A DNA stretch of 64,000 nt from Erythrobacter sp. NAP1 (GTDB lineage Bacteria; Pseudomonadota; Alphaproteobacteria; Sphingomonadales; Sphingomonadaceae): assembly GCF_000152865.1 (NCBI RefSeq), contig NZ_CH672390.1, positions 3,141,468-3,205,467 of the forward strand. The letters run 5' to 3'. Made by a program: the position numbers and the translations under genes. This document shows positions 45,969-54,525 of the stretch, one piece after another. The notes below the pieces were generated by a model. The model was not told the origin of the DNA and searched no databases. It worked only from the letters and a program-made list of their open reading frames with translations. Position 1 is the stretch's first letter. Every line of letters starts with the position of its first letter.

Positions 45969-46901
45969 ATGAACAAACTCGCTTACGCCGGTATTTCGGC
46001 AGTCGCACTTGCCGCAGCTTCGCCTGCACTGGCTCAGGCCAATGTCGACGTCGACCAGACCGGCACGAACCATGACGTCACGATCGAACAGGTCGAAGAC
46101 GCTCTCAACTCGATTGAGATCAGCCAGGCAGGCGACGGTCAGATTGCAACCGCGCTCCAGATCGGTGGCGGCTCTACCAACAACCAGGCTTTCATCATTC
46201 AAGGTGACCTTGGCGGCCTTGGCGGCAATGAAGCATCGATCCGCCAGACCGGTGCAGACAACCTTTCGGCTATCGGCCAGAACTCGGCGACCAACTTCGC
46301 AGCCGTCAACCAAAGCGGCGACGGCAACACCGCGTTCGTCGACCAGGGCCTTGGCGGAGGCGCCGGTGTCGATGGCAGCTCCAACAATGCCTTCATCGTG
46401 CAGCCGGGCGCTGGCAACTCGGCAACCATCAACCAGAACCTGAACACCACCGGCGGCGGCAACGACGCTGACGTCTTCCAGTTCAGCGACGACAACGTGG
46501 CCTTCATCGAGCAGGAAGACCTCACCAACGTGGCTTTCGTCGTGCAAGGCGACATCGCAGGCGCAGGCACTAACACTGCGACCATTTCGCAGAACGGTTC
46601 GGGCAACCTCGTCGCGATCGGCCAGAACGGCACGCTCAACGAAGCCGTCGGCAATCAGCAGGGCGACGGCAACTCGCTGTTCATCGATCAGGGCTTCGTC
46701 AATGGCGCTGGAGTCGGCGGCGACAACAACTATGCCGAAGGCAACCAGATCGGGAACAACAACTCGCTCACGCTGAACCAGAACCTGACCACGGCGGGCG
46801 GCAACAACTCGATCATCTTCACCCAGATGGGCGACAACCTGACGATGACCATCGATCAGGAAGGCAGTGGCCACGTAATGAACGTTACGCAGACGATGTA
46901 A
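45969..46901 (+). CDS. Curlin-repeat secreted protein (310 residues)
   Basis: An exported amyloid-type protein. A Sec signal peptide (MNKLAYAGISAVALAAASP, cleavage near ALAQA) is followed by curlin-like repeats in which Q-x-G and N residues recur, such as VDQTGTNHD, QTGADNLSAIGQ, NQSGDGNTAFVDQ and SQNGSGNLVAIGQ. In curli, such Gln/Asn ladders form stacked strand-turns of a functional amyloid. The repeats are interrupted by Gly-rich and Thr/Asn-rich stretches (GLGGGAGVDG, NLNTTGGGND). AGGGAAGGG precedes ATG 45969, and the terminator at 46988-47024 ends the unit. No CsgG, CsgE or CsgF homologue is in the window, so the secretion route is unknown. Confidence 0.88.
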   Translation: MNKLAYAGISAVALAAASPALAQANVDVDQTGTNHDVTIEQVEDALNSIEISQAGDGQIATALQIGGGSTNNQAFIIQGDLGGLGGNEASIRQTGADNLSAIGQNSATNFAAVNQSGDGNTAFVDQGLGGGAGVDGSSNNAFIVQPGAGNSATINQNLNTTGGGNDADVFQFSDDNVAFIEQEDLTNVAFVVQGDIAGAGTNTATISQNGSGNLVAIGQNGTLNEAVGNQQGDGNSLFIDQGFVNGAGVGGDNNYAEGNQIGNNNSLTLNQNLTTAGGNNSIIFTQMGDNLTMTIDQEGSGHVMNVTQTM

Positions 46902-47337
46902 TGCGCGTTCAGCCAGCCAGCTAACGGCTGACAGGATGTCCCAGAGTGGGTTTTGGCTTTTGCACCGGCCGGTCCACCTGCATCATGAAGGGCGCGAGTG
47001 ATCGACATCTCTCGCGCCCTTTTTGCGTCCATTGCCTCAACTCACCGTATCCCGATCACAGGCCAACCACGGCTGCGTGCATTCTGACTTGTCTATTCAT
47101 TGACGTGCAAGGATCGTAGCGACAGATCGCCGCCACCTGCACGATGAGCGTGCTGGTCGGACGTGAGCGATCTCGGGTCCGTTAACCTCGTTTCAAAGGG
47201 GGCTCTTACAAGCCGGTGATGCAATCCGTGGGTCGCGCTTATGGCGTATGCGAGTATTCGCAAACAGGGGCAGGCAAGAACAACCGCCTGCTTTCGGGTT
47301 CGTATCGCGGTGGATGCTGCTTGAAGGAGCTGAAAGA
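46902..47337. other. 436-nt intergenic region between curlin-repeat gene and OmpA-domain gene
   Basis: It starts with the leader to a strong terminator at 46988-47024. The remaining 310 nt hold no credible gene and should contain the promoter and leader of the OmpA-domain gene, whose Shine-Dalgarno AAGGAG lies just before 47338. Open frames on the minus strand here are short and lack family matches. Confidence 0.6.
46988..47024 (+). terminator. Rho-independent terminator after the first curlin-repeat gene
   Basis: GGGCGCGAG (46990-46998) pairs perfectly with CTCGCGCCC (47011-47019), followed by a run of five T. The hairpin is 87 nt after the stop codon. Confidence 0.92.
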
Positions 47338-48276
47338 ATGAAAACAACTACGAAAACCACTCTTGCGCTCGTAGCGCTTGCTGCGATGCCGTTCGGCATG
47401 CCTGCCATGGCTCAGGAAGCCGCACAGGACAGCGAAGTTCTCACCACAGTTTATGCGCCGGAAATTCCTGCTCTCGACACCATGGTCGAAGGCCCGGATA
47501 TCGAAGGCTTCATTTCCGCACGCCGCGGCAACCGGGTCCAGGTGACCAGCGCCGATGGCACCAGCACGGTCGTTACCGTAACGGAAGAGACCACGATCAA
47601 GGCGCGTGGCGGCTTTCTTGGCCTTGGCCGCGAAACGCTGGGCGCCGATGCGCTGCTGAACGGTCTGCCGGTAAAGGTCGCGACCCGTCAGTGGGACGGC
47701 GGCCTTGTTGCCTCGGACGTGCGTTTCTCGGACGGCGATCTTGAGACCGCCGAGATGATCCGCTCGGGCACCAACCAGCGCTTTGCCGACAACGAAATGG
47801 CAATCGGTGAAAACACCGCCGGTATCGAGAAGAACGCTGCTGCCACCGAGGCACTGCGTGGACGTTTCGGCGACATCGACCAGTACAACATCAAGTCGAC
47901 CACCAATGTCTATTTCGACACCGGTCGTCACAACCTCTCGCAGCAGGCTCGCGCAGAACTGTGCAACGCCGCTGCACAGGCCGAAGCGACCGACAATGCG
48001 CTTCTGCTGGTTGTTGGCTACACCGATTCGACCGGCAGCCAGGAAGTGAACCAGCGTCTGAGCGAACGCCGTGCAGGCAGCGTGGTGAACTTTCTTCAGC
48101 AGCAGTGCGGCTGGAAGCCGTGGCGGATGCTGTCGCCAACCGGCATGGCCGAAGCTGACCCGGCAGCGGACAACACGACCGCTTACGGCAAGGCCCAGAA
48201 CCGCCGCGTCGCCGTCAACGTGCTCGTATCGAAGAGCGTCGATGGCCTTGACGACGAGCGTCAGGCAAGCCGCTAA
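47338..48276 (+). CDS. OmpA-domain outer membrane protein
   Basis: A 312-residue exported protein. A signal peptide (ends near MPAMAQE) is followed by a small beta domain that recalls DUF5666 (GFISARRGNRVQVTSADG, then VVTVTEETTIKAR and LPVKVATRQWDGG). The C-terminus is an OmpA-like peptidoglycan-binding domain, with VYFDTGRHNLSQQARAEL, VVGYTDSTGSQEVNQRLSERRA and NRRVAVNVLV. This architecture would sit in the periplasm or outer membrane and tether to murein. It is flanked by two curlin-repeat genes in the same direction, which suggests but does not prove a joint surface role. The ATG follows GAAGGAGC. Confidence 0.88.
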   Translation: MKTTTKTTLALVALAAMPFGMPAMAQEAAQDSEVLTTVYAPEIPALDTMVEGPDIEGFISARRGNRVQVTSADGTSTVVTVTEETTIKARGGFLGLGRETLGADALLNGLPVKVATRQWDGGLVASDVRFSDGDLETAEMIRSGTNQRFADNEMAIGENTAGIEKNAAATEALRGRFGDIDQYNIKSTTNVYFDTGRHNLSQQARAELCNAAAQAEATDNALLLVVGYTDSTGSQEVNQRLSERRAGSVVNFLQQQCGWKPWRMLSPTGMAEADPAADNTTAYGKAQNRRVAVNVLVSKSVDGLDDERQASR

Positions 48277-48309
48277 GACGCGAACGCTGATTAAAGCGAA
48301 CTCAGAGAG

Positions 48310-48336
48310 GGGCGGGCCGCGATGGCCCGCCCTTTT
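48310..48336 (+). terminator. Rho-independent terminator after the OmpA-domain gene
   Basis: GGGCGGGCC (48310-48318) pairs with GGCCCGCCC (48324-48332) around a 5-nt loop, followed by TTTT. Confidence 0.92.
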
Positions 48337-48489
48337 CTTATGCGGCGTGACAGGCGGGAGGTTCCGCTTTCAATCAATCAGTTAAAATGGTAGTAACCAT
48401 GCAGTTAGCGGAGAGGGGTGCTCTTCGCGCTTTGGGCTGGCTTTCATTTGAGCCTCAATTCTGAGGACTGGCCGGCAGGGGGAAAATTG

Positions 48490-50835
48490 ATGAAAACTCT
48501 ATTCAGGACCACTGCGTCCGTCGCAGCGCTTGGTGCAGCATCGCTTGCTTTTGCTGGCGCGGCTCACGCTCAGGCTGTGCCGAACAATGTCAGCGTGATC
48601 GTCCAAAGCGGCGAGGAAAACGATGCCGATGTCGAACAGACCGGCACCGACAACGATTCCACCATCACGCAGGACGGCACCACCCGCAGCGCCGATAACA
48701 TCTCCAACGAAGCCACCGTCACGCAAAGCGGCACGGGCGGCATTTCCGAGATCGACCAGACCGGCGACAACCGCGCTACGCTGAACCAGACAGCAACTTC
48801 GGTGGATGTGCTTTCCACGATAACCCAGATCAATGCAGGCGGCGGTCCTCAGAACCGCGCGAATGTGCGGCAACGAGGCATTGGTGGCGGCGAGGGTTCG
48901 CTGACCGGCTCAATCGTGGACCAGACCGGTATCCGCGGCCGTGTTCGCGTTCGCCAGCGCGTTGACACGATCGATGCCGACAGCGTGGTTACGCAAAGCG
49001 GCGAAGAGGAAAACGCCGAGGTCTTCCAGATCGCTGGCGGTGCACAATCGGGCATCGCGCAGGATGGCGACTCGATCCTTTCCGAGGTCTATCAGGACGG
49101 CTCCAGCCTCTCGCTCATCTTCCAGGGAGGGAATGACAACACGATTGGTGTGCGCCAGGAAGGCGACGGCAACTTCTCGTTCGTCGACCAGGAAGGCAGC
49201 GACAACAGGGTCGGCTTGCCCGCATACGACAACAACCCGGTTGGCACGAGCGATGCCGAGCTCGGCGTGTTCCAGACAGGCGAGCGAAACCAGTCCTTCA
49301 TCGTCCAAAGCGGCTCCAACAACAGCACCGACGTCGTGCAGGACGGTGACGACAATTTCTCCGACGTGACCCAATCGGGCGCGGACTCCTTCGTCGAAGT
49401 CAACCAGGACGGGGCCGAAGGGTTCAACACCTCCGAAGTCACGCAGACCGCAGATGCGGGCAGCACGGTCACGGTGAACCAGACCCGCGATGCGCTCGCT
49501 CCGGTAGCCATCAACGGCGACAATTTCAGCCTCGTCGATCAGTCCGGTACTGTTCAGGCGGTTTTCGTCGACCAGACCGGCGATGAGCACACATCGCGCG
49601 TGTTCCAGTCGGGCGATAATAACGACACCGACGTTCTGCAGACCGGCTTCACCAACGAAACCCGCATCCTGCAAAGCGGCAGCAACGGCGAGATCGACAG
49701 CGACCAGACCAGCAGCGACAACTTCAGCTTTGTCGACCAGTCCGGCACTGACAATTTCTACCAGATCAACCAGTTCAACGGCGACGGCAACAACGCCCGC
49801 GCAACGCAAGGTGGGTCGGACAACGAGGGCCGCATCGGCCAGAACGGCTTCACCAACATCTCGCGCCTGACCCAGACGGGCACGCTTGGTTTTGCTGATG
49901 TCGACCAGAATTCGAGCGACTCGACTTCTCGCATCACGCAGACCGGCGATGACAACTTTGCCTTCGTCCGCCAGCAGGACTCAGGGCAGGTTTCGGTCAT
50001 CGAGCAGTCCTCGCCCGATGGGTTCGGCACTGCCGGTGTCAACGTTGTTCAGGAAGGCGGTAACGGCAACCGTTCAAACGTCCTCCAGAGCGCCGGTATC
50101 GCGTCAGCTTTGAGCGGCGGATACACCAATAACCTGCCGGATGGCGTTGGAGGAATCTTTGCCGCCAGCCCGTTCGCGTTGGTCCGTCAGACCGGTAACG
50201 AGAACGTCAACAACATCGATCAGACCGGCGAGTCGGCGATTGGTTTCTTTACCCAGACGGGTGATGAGAACCGCCTTATCAGCCTGCAAAGCGGCACCAA
50301 CATGGAGACGAACGTCACCCAGAGCGGGAACGGCAACATCTATAACGGCATGCAGGCTTCCAGCATCATTGATGTCGACGGCCTTTCTCGGATCGAGTCG
50401 ATCCAGACAGGCAACGACAACCGCTCAATCGTTACGCAGGACGGGATCGCTGAGGACTTCTTCAGCCTTTCGGTGCGCGTCAATCAGGTGGGTGACGAGA
50501 ATATCTCGCGCGTGACCCAGTCGGGGACCGATGACACCGCCTTCGTCGACCAGATCGGCAACGAGAACGTGAGCAACGTCATCCAGAATGCCGGCGGTCT
50601 CGAAAACCTCGCCGACGTCAATCAGGACGGCGACGAAGGCTTCTCGCGCATCGTCCAGTCGGGCACGACCAACGAGGCCGAGCTCAATCAGGATGGCCTG
50701 CTCAACACTTCGATCATCCTGCAGGACGGCACGTCGAACATGGCGACGGTCAATCAGGACGGCACCGGCAACTTCAGCCGGGTCGACCAGGCCGGTACGA
50801 TGAACTCGGTGGTGGTGAACCAGAACATTCCCTGA
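48490..50835 (+). CDS. Giant curlin-repeat secreted protein (781 residues)
   Basis: A secreted protein built almost wholly of curlin-like repeats. After a signal peptide (MKTLFRTTASVAALGAA, cleavage near AHAQ) about fifty Q-x-G-type units follow, many spaced 11 residues apart: VNQDGDEGFSRIVQSGTTN, NQDGLLNTSIILQDG, VNQDGTGNFSRVDQAGTMN. That is several times the repeat content of E. coli CsgA, which has five double units. The repeats differ enough in sequence to look old. It ends in VVVNQNIP. The start at 48490 follows AGGGGGAAA. It is the third consecutive gene with its own terminator. It is likely an extracellular functional amyloid or adhesin. The export machinery is not in the window. Confidence 0.88.
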   Translation: MKTLFRTTASVAALGAASLAFAGAAHAQAVPNNVSVIVQSGEENDADVEQTGTDNDSTITQDGTTRSADNISNEATVTQSGTGGISEIDQTGDNRATLNQTATSVDVLSTITQINAGGGPQNRANVRQRGIGGGEGSLTGSIVDQTGIRGRVRVRQRVDTIDADSVVTQSGEEENAEVFQIAGGAQSGIAQDGDSILSEVYQDGSSLSLIFQGGNDNTIGVRQEGDGNFSFVDQEGSDNRVGLPAYDNNPVGTSDAELGVFQTGERNQSFIVQSGSNNSTDVVQDGDDNFSDVTQSGADSFVEVNQDGAEGFNTSEVTQTADAGSTVTVNQTRDALAPVAINGDNFSLVDQSGTVQAVFVDQTGDEHTSRVFQSGDNNDTDVLQTGFTNETRILQSGSNGEIDSDQTSSDNFSFVDQSGTDNFYQINQFNGDGNNARATQGGSDNEGRIGQNGFTNISRLTQTGTLGFADVDQNSSDSTSRITQTGDDNFAFVRQQDSGQVSVIEQSSPDGFGTAGVNVVQEGGNGNRSNVLQSAGIASALSGGYTNNLPDGVGGIFAASPFALVRQTGNENVNNIDQTGESAIGFFTQTGDENRLISLQSGTNMETNVTQSGNGNIYNGMQASSIIDVDGLSRIESIQTGNDNRSIVTQDGIAEDFFSLSVRVNQVGDENISRVTQSGTDDTAFVDQIGNENVSNVIQNAGGLENLADVNQDGDEGFSRIVQSGTTNEAELNQDGLLNTSIILQDGTSNMATVNQDGTGNFSRVDQAGTMNSVVVNQNIP

Positions 50836-50860
50836 TCGCCAGATCTCAACTGAAACACCG

Positions 50861-50898
50861 AAGGGGCCCGCGCCATGATGGTGCGGGCCCCTTTGTTT
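50861..50898. terminator. Strong, probably bidirectional terminator between curlin-repeat gene and ribE
   Basis: A 12-bp stem (GGGGCCCGCGCC, 50863-50874, with ATGAT loop, then GGTGCGGGCCCC to 50891, one G-T pair) preceded by AA and followed by TTTGTTT. It serves two convergent genes, with T-rich sequence on the plus side and AA on the minus side. Confidence 0.9.
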
Positions 50899-50916
50899 GT
50901 GCGCTCGGTCGCAGGC

Positions 50917-51540
50917 TTAGCGCGTGGCGGCGAGGCCCTGCATCCGCTTCAGGTAGCGGGCGAGCACGTCGATCTCGAGATTGACCTCGTCGCCTTCCTT
51001 GAGGTCGCCGAGCGTCGTGACTTCGGCAGTGTGCGGGATGATGTTAAGCATGAAGTCGCAAGTCCCGTCACTGCGATCGCGCACGTCGTTGACGGTGAGC
51101 GAGACGCCGTTAACCGTGATCGAGCCTTTTTCCGCAATGAAAGGCGACATTTCAGCGCGCGCCCGGATCGCGATGCGCCAGCTGTCGCCAACCTCTTCGG
51201 CCTTCACCACCGTGCCGACAGAGTCGACATGGCCGGTGACGATGTGACCGCCCAGCTCATCTCCGACGCGCAAAGATGGCTCGATATTGATGCGCGCGCC
51301 CTCGTTCCACATGCCGGCATAGGTTCGGCTGACGGTCTCTCCCGACACGTCCACATCGAACCAGGCATCACCCTTTTCGCCGCCGCGTTCGACGACCGTG
51401 AGGCACACGCCCGAACAGGCAATCGAGGCGCCGATATCGATCCGCGCCGGGTCGAGCGGGGCGTTGACCCGCAGGCGGATATCGCCGCGCTGGTCGACAT
51501 TCGCGATGGTGCCGATGGCGGTCACAATTCCGGTGAACAT
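50917..51540 (-). CDS. ribE: Riboflavin synthase, alpha chain
   Basis: The last step of riboflavin synthesis: dismutation of two lumazines. The 207 residues show the two tandem lumazine-binding repeats: MFTGIVTAIGTI at the start, GASIACSGVCLTVVE, LGGHIVTGHVDSVGTV for the first, and SITVNGVSLTVNDV and LNIIPHTAEVTTLG for the second. The first-repeat C-terminal block DVSGETVSRTY is present. The length is typical. It lies 9 nt downstream of ribD on the minus strand, forming a two-gene riboflavin unit. No FMN riboswitch is evident in the upstream space. Confidence 0.96.
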   Translation of the reverse strand: MFTGIVTAIGTIANVDQRGDIRLRVNAPLDPARIDIGASIACSGVCLTVVERGGEKGDAWFDVDVSGETVSRTYAGMWNEGARINIEPSLRVGDELGGHIVTGHVDSVGTVVKAEEVGDSWRIAIRARAEMSPFIAEKGSITVNGVSLTVNDVRDRSDGTCDFMLNIIPHTAEVTTLGDLKEGDEVNLEIDVLARYLKRMQGLAATR

Positions 51541-51549
51541 TCGTGTCTC

Positions 51550-52497
51550 CTATCGGGTGCGCAGATAGGACGTGAAAGTGTCGCTGCCAAGCTGGCGGCT
51601 TTCACAATGGCGCCAGCGTCCGTGCGCGTCTGCAAGGCTGGCAAGGCCGATGTCGGAAAGCGCGGGCAATCCGCTGCCGATCAGGATCGGGGCGCGGTAG
51701 ATGTGAAGCTCGTCGACCATGTCCTCGGCGAGGAAACTCGCAGCCGCTCCTGCCCCGCCTTCGACATAGAGATATTGCACGCCGTCGAGCGCGGCGATCT
51801 GCGCAGGCTCGTTGATGACGGTGACGCCATCGGGCGCGACGCCGCGGGTGAGCAGCACCCGGTCGGGGCTGCGCGCTTCGAGGCCGGGCAGGCGTACGTC
51901 GAGACGAGGCTTGTCCGCACGCCAAGTGCCGCCTCCGACAAGGATCGCATCGTGCTGTGCCCTGCGCGAATGGACGTGTGCGCGGGCAGCCTCTCCCGTA
52001 ATCCACTGGCTCGCGCCCGAGGCAAGCGCGATTGCTCCATCTAGGCTCATTGCGAGTTTGAGGGTCACATGCGGACGACCGAGGGCAGCGCGCGTGAGAT
52101 ATCCGGCAAGGCTGGCACGCGCGACATCATCGTCAAGCACCGTCACAGCGATCCCGGCGCGCTGAATGCGTTTTGCGCCGAGGCCTGCGGTGCGCGGGTC
52201 GGGGTCGAGCTGGCCTATGACCACGCGCGAGGGCCGCGCCGCGATCACGAGGTCGGTGCAGGCGGGGCCGCGCTGTGATTGATGTGCGCACGGCTCGAGC
52301 GTGACATAGAGTGTCGCGCCTTTCGCGCCGCCCTCGGCGATACCAGCAAGCGCGATGGCTTCGGCGTGCGGGCGTCCACCGCCTTGAGTCCAGCCGCGCG
52401 CGATGACGCAATTGCCCTGCACCAGCAGTGCGGCGACGCCGGGGTTGGGGCGAGCTATCGGACGCGCACGTGCGGCCAGCCGCGCTGTAGCGGCCAT
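51550..52497 (-). CDS. ribD: Bifunctional diaminohydroxyphosphoribosylaminopyrimidine deaminase / reductase RibD
   Basis: Two consecutive steps of riboflavin synthesis. The deaminase domain (1-140) has the zinc-site HAEAIALAG and TLEPCAHQSQRGPACTDL with both cysteines. The reductase domain (about 140-315) has VTLKLAMSLDGAIALASGASQWITG, HDAILVGGGTWRADKPRL and LYVEGGAGAAAS. The length of 315 is short at the N-terminus. The codons before ATG at 52497 read in frame as S-E-W, which match the family N-terminus, but no earlier start codon was found. Downstream of a hypothetical membrane gene and directly upstream of ribE. Confidence 0.95.
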   Translation of the reverse strand: MAATARLAARARPIARPNPGVAALLVQGNCVIARGWTQGGGRPHAEAIALAGIAEGGAKGATLYVTLEPCAHQSQRGPACTDLVIAARPSRVVIGQLDPDPRTAGLGAKRIQRAGIAVTVLDDDVARASLAGYLTRAALGRPHVTLKLAMSLDGAIALASGASQWITGEAARAHVHSRRAQHDAILVGGGTWRADKPRLDVRLPGLEARSPDRVLLTRGVAPDGVTVINEPAQIAALDGVQYLYVEGGAGAAASFLAEDMVDELHIYRAPILIGSGLPALSDIGLASLADAHGRWRHCESRQLGSDTFTSYLRTR

Positions 52498-52526
52498 CCA
52501 TTCGCTGTCAGTGAAGTCTTGCGGCG

Positions 52527-53033
52527 CTATGACGCCGGGCTTTCGCCGGGAGCCTCGCTCGCAGGCCCTTCGTCGCTCTCGCCGCTTTCGCCCTCGGACG
52601 CGCGGCCCATCAGTGCGTCGAGCTCTGCGCGGCGCTCGGCCTCTTCGGCAGCGCGGGCGGCGCGGCCCCGGCGGTCGATCTCATCGACGTCCATGCCGGC
52701 GGCAGCGCCAAGCGCCTTGTAGATGTCACGCTTTCGCGCCTCGAGATCCTCTTCTGCCGCTTCGCGCAGATTCTTGATCTCCTGATTTTCGAGGTTCGAG
52801 GCGATGATCTCTTCATCGCTCCGCCCTTCTTCCAGCGTGGTGATGTAAGTGATCTGCGGACGCTCGGGAGTCACGTAATTGCGGTCCTGAATGAGGTAAT
52901 ACATCAGCGCCGCGATCGGCAGAGAGGACATCACCAGGATCGGCCAGCGGTAGGGATTGGGCTTCCGAAACTCGTTCCAGAAGTCGAGAATCCCGGGCTT
53001 GGGATTGAAGCGTGATTTTTGAAAAACACCCAT
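52527..53033 (-). CDS. Conserved single-span membrane protein, unknown function
   Basis: 168 residues: a soluble N-terminus (GILDFWNEFRKPNPYRW), one transmembrane helix near residues 32-47 (PILVMSSLPIAALMYYL), then a highly charged region rich in Glu, Arg and Ala (about 70-140) that is likely helical or coiled-coil, and a Ser/Glu-rich tail. Similar proteins are conserved next to riboflavin or cell-envelope genes in sphingomonads, but I know no assigned function. It ends 29 nt before ribD on the same strand. Confidence 0.75.
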   Translation of the reverse strand: MGVFQKSRFNPKPGILDFWNEFRKPNPYRWPILVMSSLPIAALMYYLIQDRNYVTPERPQITYITTLEEGRSDEEIIASNLENQEIKNLREAAEEDLEARKRDIYKALGAAAGMDVDEIDRRGRAARAAEEAERRAELDALMGRASEGESGESDEGPASEAPGESPAS

Positions 53034-53066
53034 GATGGGGTGAAATATAGGGAAGCTGCGCGCTTA

Positions 53067-53105
53067 GCGCCAGAGGTGTGCGCCAGAGGTGCGCGCCAGA
53101 GGAGT
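53067..53105. repeat. Three direct 13-nt tandem repeats
   Basis: Units GCGCCAGAGGTGT, GCGCCAGAGGTGC and GCGCCAGAGGAGT follow each other without spacer between the single-span membrane gene and the DUF4402 gene. No hairpin is obvious. Probably replication slippage. Confidence 0.9.
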
Positions 53106-53126
53106 GCGACCGGCGGGCGGGGCGGC

Positions 53127-53714
53127 TTACGGATATTCGACAGTGATCGGGACGCGTCCGCGCAGGTTGCCGCTCGCGTCGGTCTCCGCCTCGATCACGA
53201 GGGTGCCGGAAAAACGAAACTCCAGCTGCCCATCGGAATCGAGCCTTGGAAAGCCGTCGAGGTCGGTAACGAATTCGCGCACGCGCGCCGTCCCGCCATT
53301 AGGGTCGCGCATGCCGATCTCGTTCGGGATACTGATGACGACCTCTTCGAAAGGTGCACCCTGAATCATCGCGCGACCCGTGATCGGCATTCCGCCCAGA
53401 TCGTCGACATCGCCGATAACGGTCTTGCGCCCGCTTTCGAGGTCGAGCAGCACCCGCGCCTCACCGCTGCCGAGCAGGACGACGCGGCCAAAGTCGATAT
53501 CGCTTTCGATGGTGATCGTGATGCGCTGGCAATTGCGGTTACGGTTGCCGTTCCCGTTACCCGGAGGCGGACGCTGGTTGCCATTGCCGCGGCAGCCGGG
53601 AGGCAGGTCGCAATTGGGGCAGTTGCCCTGCGCGCGCACGGGTGCATCCGCTCCGATGAGCGCCGGGACGGCAAGGCTGGCCGCCGCAAGGGTCAAGGCG
53701 AATGCCCTAAACAT
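53127..53714 (-). CDS. DUF4402 domain exported protein
   Basis: 195 residues: a signal peptide (hydrophobic core ALTLAAASLAVPALIG), a low-complexity linker with two CPNC-like cysteine clusters (NCPNCDLPPGCRG) and Asn/Gly/Arg repeats (GNGNGNRNRNC), and a beta-rich C-terminal DUF4402 domain (FGRVVLLGSGEARVLLDL, then GNLRGRVPITVEY). Proteins with this domain are exported and resemble pilin- or fimbriae-like subunits, but the function is not established. It stands alone on the minus strand. Confidence 0.8.
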   Translation of the reverse strand: MFRAFALTLAAASLAVPALIGADAPVRAQGNCPNCDLPPGCRGNGNQRPPPGNGNGNRNRNCQRITITIESDIDFGRVVLLGSGEARVLLDLESGRKTVIGDVDDLGGMPITGRAMIQGAPFEEVVISIPNEIGMRDPNGGTARVREFVTDLDGFPRLDSDGQLEFRFSGTLVIEAETDASGNLRGRVPITVEYP

Positions 53715-53802
53715 GACTGCAATTTAACTGAGCAGGGTTAACGAAAGCCTATGCGATTGCGCCTAGGCCGAGGGTGCAAAACCTTAACGCAAATACAGAG
53801 AG

Positions 53803-54525
53803 TTAGCCGAAGGCGGCGTAAAGGCTGCGCCCGTTCTGCTTGAGCCAGCGGTCCGCCTCGTTGATCTTGCCTTCGTAGATGTCACCCAGCAGCGCGTGGA
53901 AGGCGGGGCTGTGGTCGAAATGGACCAGATGCGCGACTTCGTGAGCGACAACCGAGCGGCGAACGAAGTCGGGCGCCTGCACCAACCGCCAGTTGATGCG
54001 GATGCGCGATTTGTCCGAACAACTGCCCCAGCGCTTTTGCGCGCGCGAAAGGGCTGTTGGAACAGGTTCAAGTGCGGCGGCGGCGGTGTAGTCGTGCATG
54101 TCGGCCTCGAACAGCGCCAGCGCCTCGCGTTCGAGCCAGCGCCGCAGCCTGCCTTCCAGACCCGCCTTCGGACCGCCAAGGCGCACCGTGCTTTCATCAA
54201 GCACCGGGCGCCGCGCTGCGGTTTCTTGCCACGCGATGGCTTTGGGCTCCCCGCGATAGAGCAGCATGCCACCCGGTCCCGGCGTCTCGCGCCGTGGCAC
54301 GCGGGCGTGTTGTTCGGCCAGCCAATCGCGCCGCGTGTGAGCAAAGGCAATCGCCTCTGCCGAACGCGCCCAGCGCGGCAGGGTGATGCGCACCTCGCTG
54401 CCGTCAGGAGCGAGCCGCAGGGTCAGGCGTTTGGCGGTGGCGTGGCGGCGAAGGATGATCGGAACTGTCTCACCGCCAAGTTCGATCTCAGGATCGATCG
54501 GAGCGCGTTTGAGCCAGTCGATCAC
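53803..54525 (-). CDS. YgjP/SprT-like zinc metallopeptidase (DUF45)
   Basis: 240-residue protein of the YgjP (DUF45) family. The zinc-site HEVAH is in SVVAHEVAHLVHFDHSPAFH, followed by LLGDIYEGKINEADRWLKQ. The N-terminal half is a beta-rich domain with IILRRHATAKRLTLRLAPDG. KRWGSCSDKSRIRINWRLVQAP is the family's central signature. Cytosolic in relatives, with no signal here. It starts with GTG at 54523-54525, immediately after the TGA of the upstream YcgN-like gene, so the genes are coupled. Confidence 0.9.
   Translation of the reverse strand: MIDWLKRAPIDPEIELGGETVPIILRRHATAKRLTLRLAPDGSEVRITLPRWARSAEAIAFAHTRRDWLAEQHARVPRRETPGPGGMLLYRGEPKAIAWQETAARRPVLDESTVRLGGPKAGLEGRLRRWLEREALALFEADMHDYTAAAALEPVPTALSRAQKRWGSCSDKSRIRINWRLVQAPDFVRRSVVAHEVAHLVHFDHSPAFHALLGDIYEGKINEADRWLKQNGRSLYAAFG

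Noticed and set aside
45933..46874. 313-codon minus-strand open frame over the first curlin-repeat gene
   Set aside because: Reverse shadow of the Gln/Asn repeats. The plus strand has a signal peptide, ribosome binding site and terminator.
48910..49809. 299-codon minus-strand open frame inside the giant curlin-repeat gene
   Set aside because: Its apparent repeats (LVDEAEVVA-like) mirror the Q-x-G repeats of the plus strand read in reverse. No start signal or independent function is seen.
45969..50835. CRISPR-like or VNTR repeats in the curlin-repeat genes
   Set aside because: The repeats are protein-level, with variable DNA sequence and no constant spacer length.
50835..52527. FMN riboswitch for ribD-ribE
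   Set aside because: The space before ribD is only 29 nt after a hypothetical gene, and no RFN-like conserved segments were seen.
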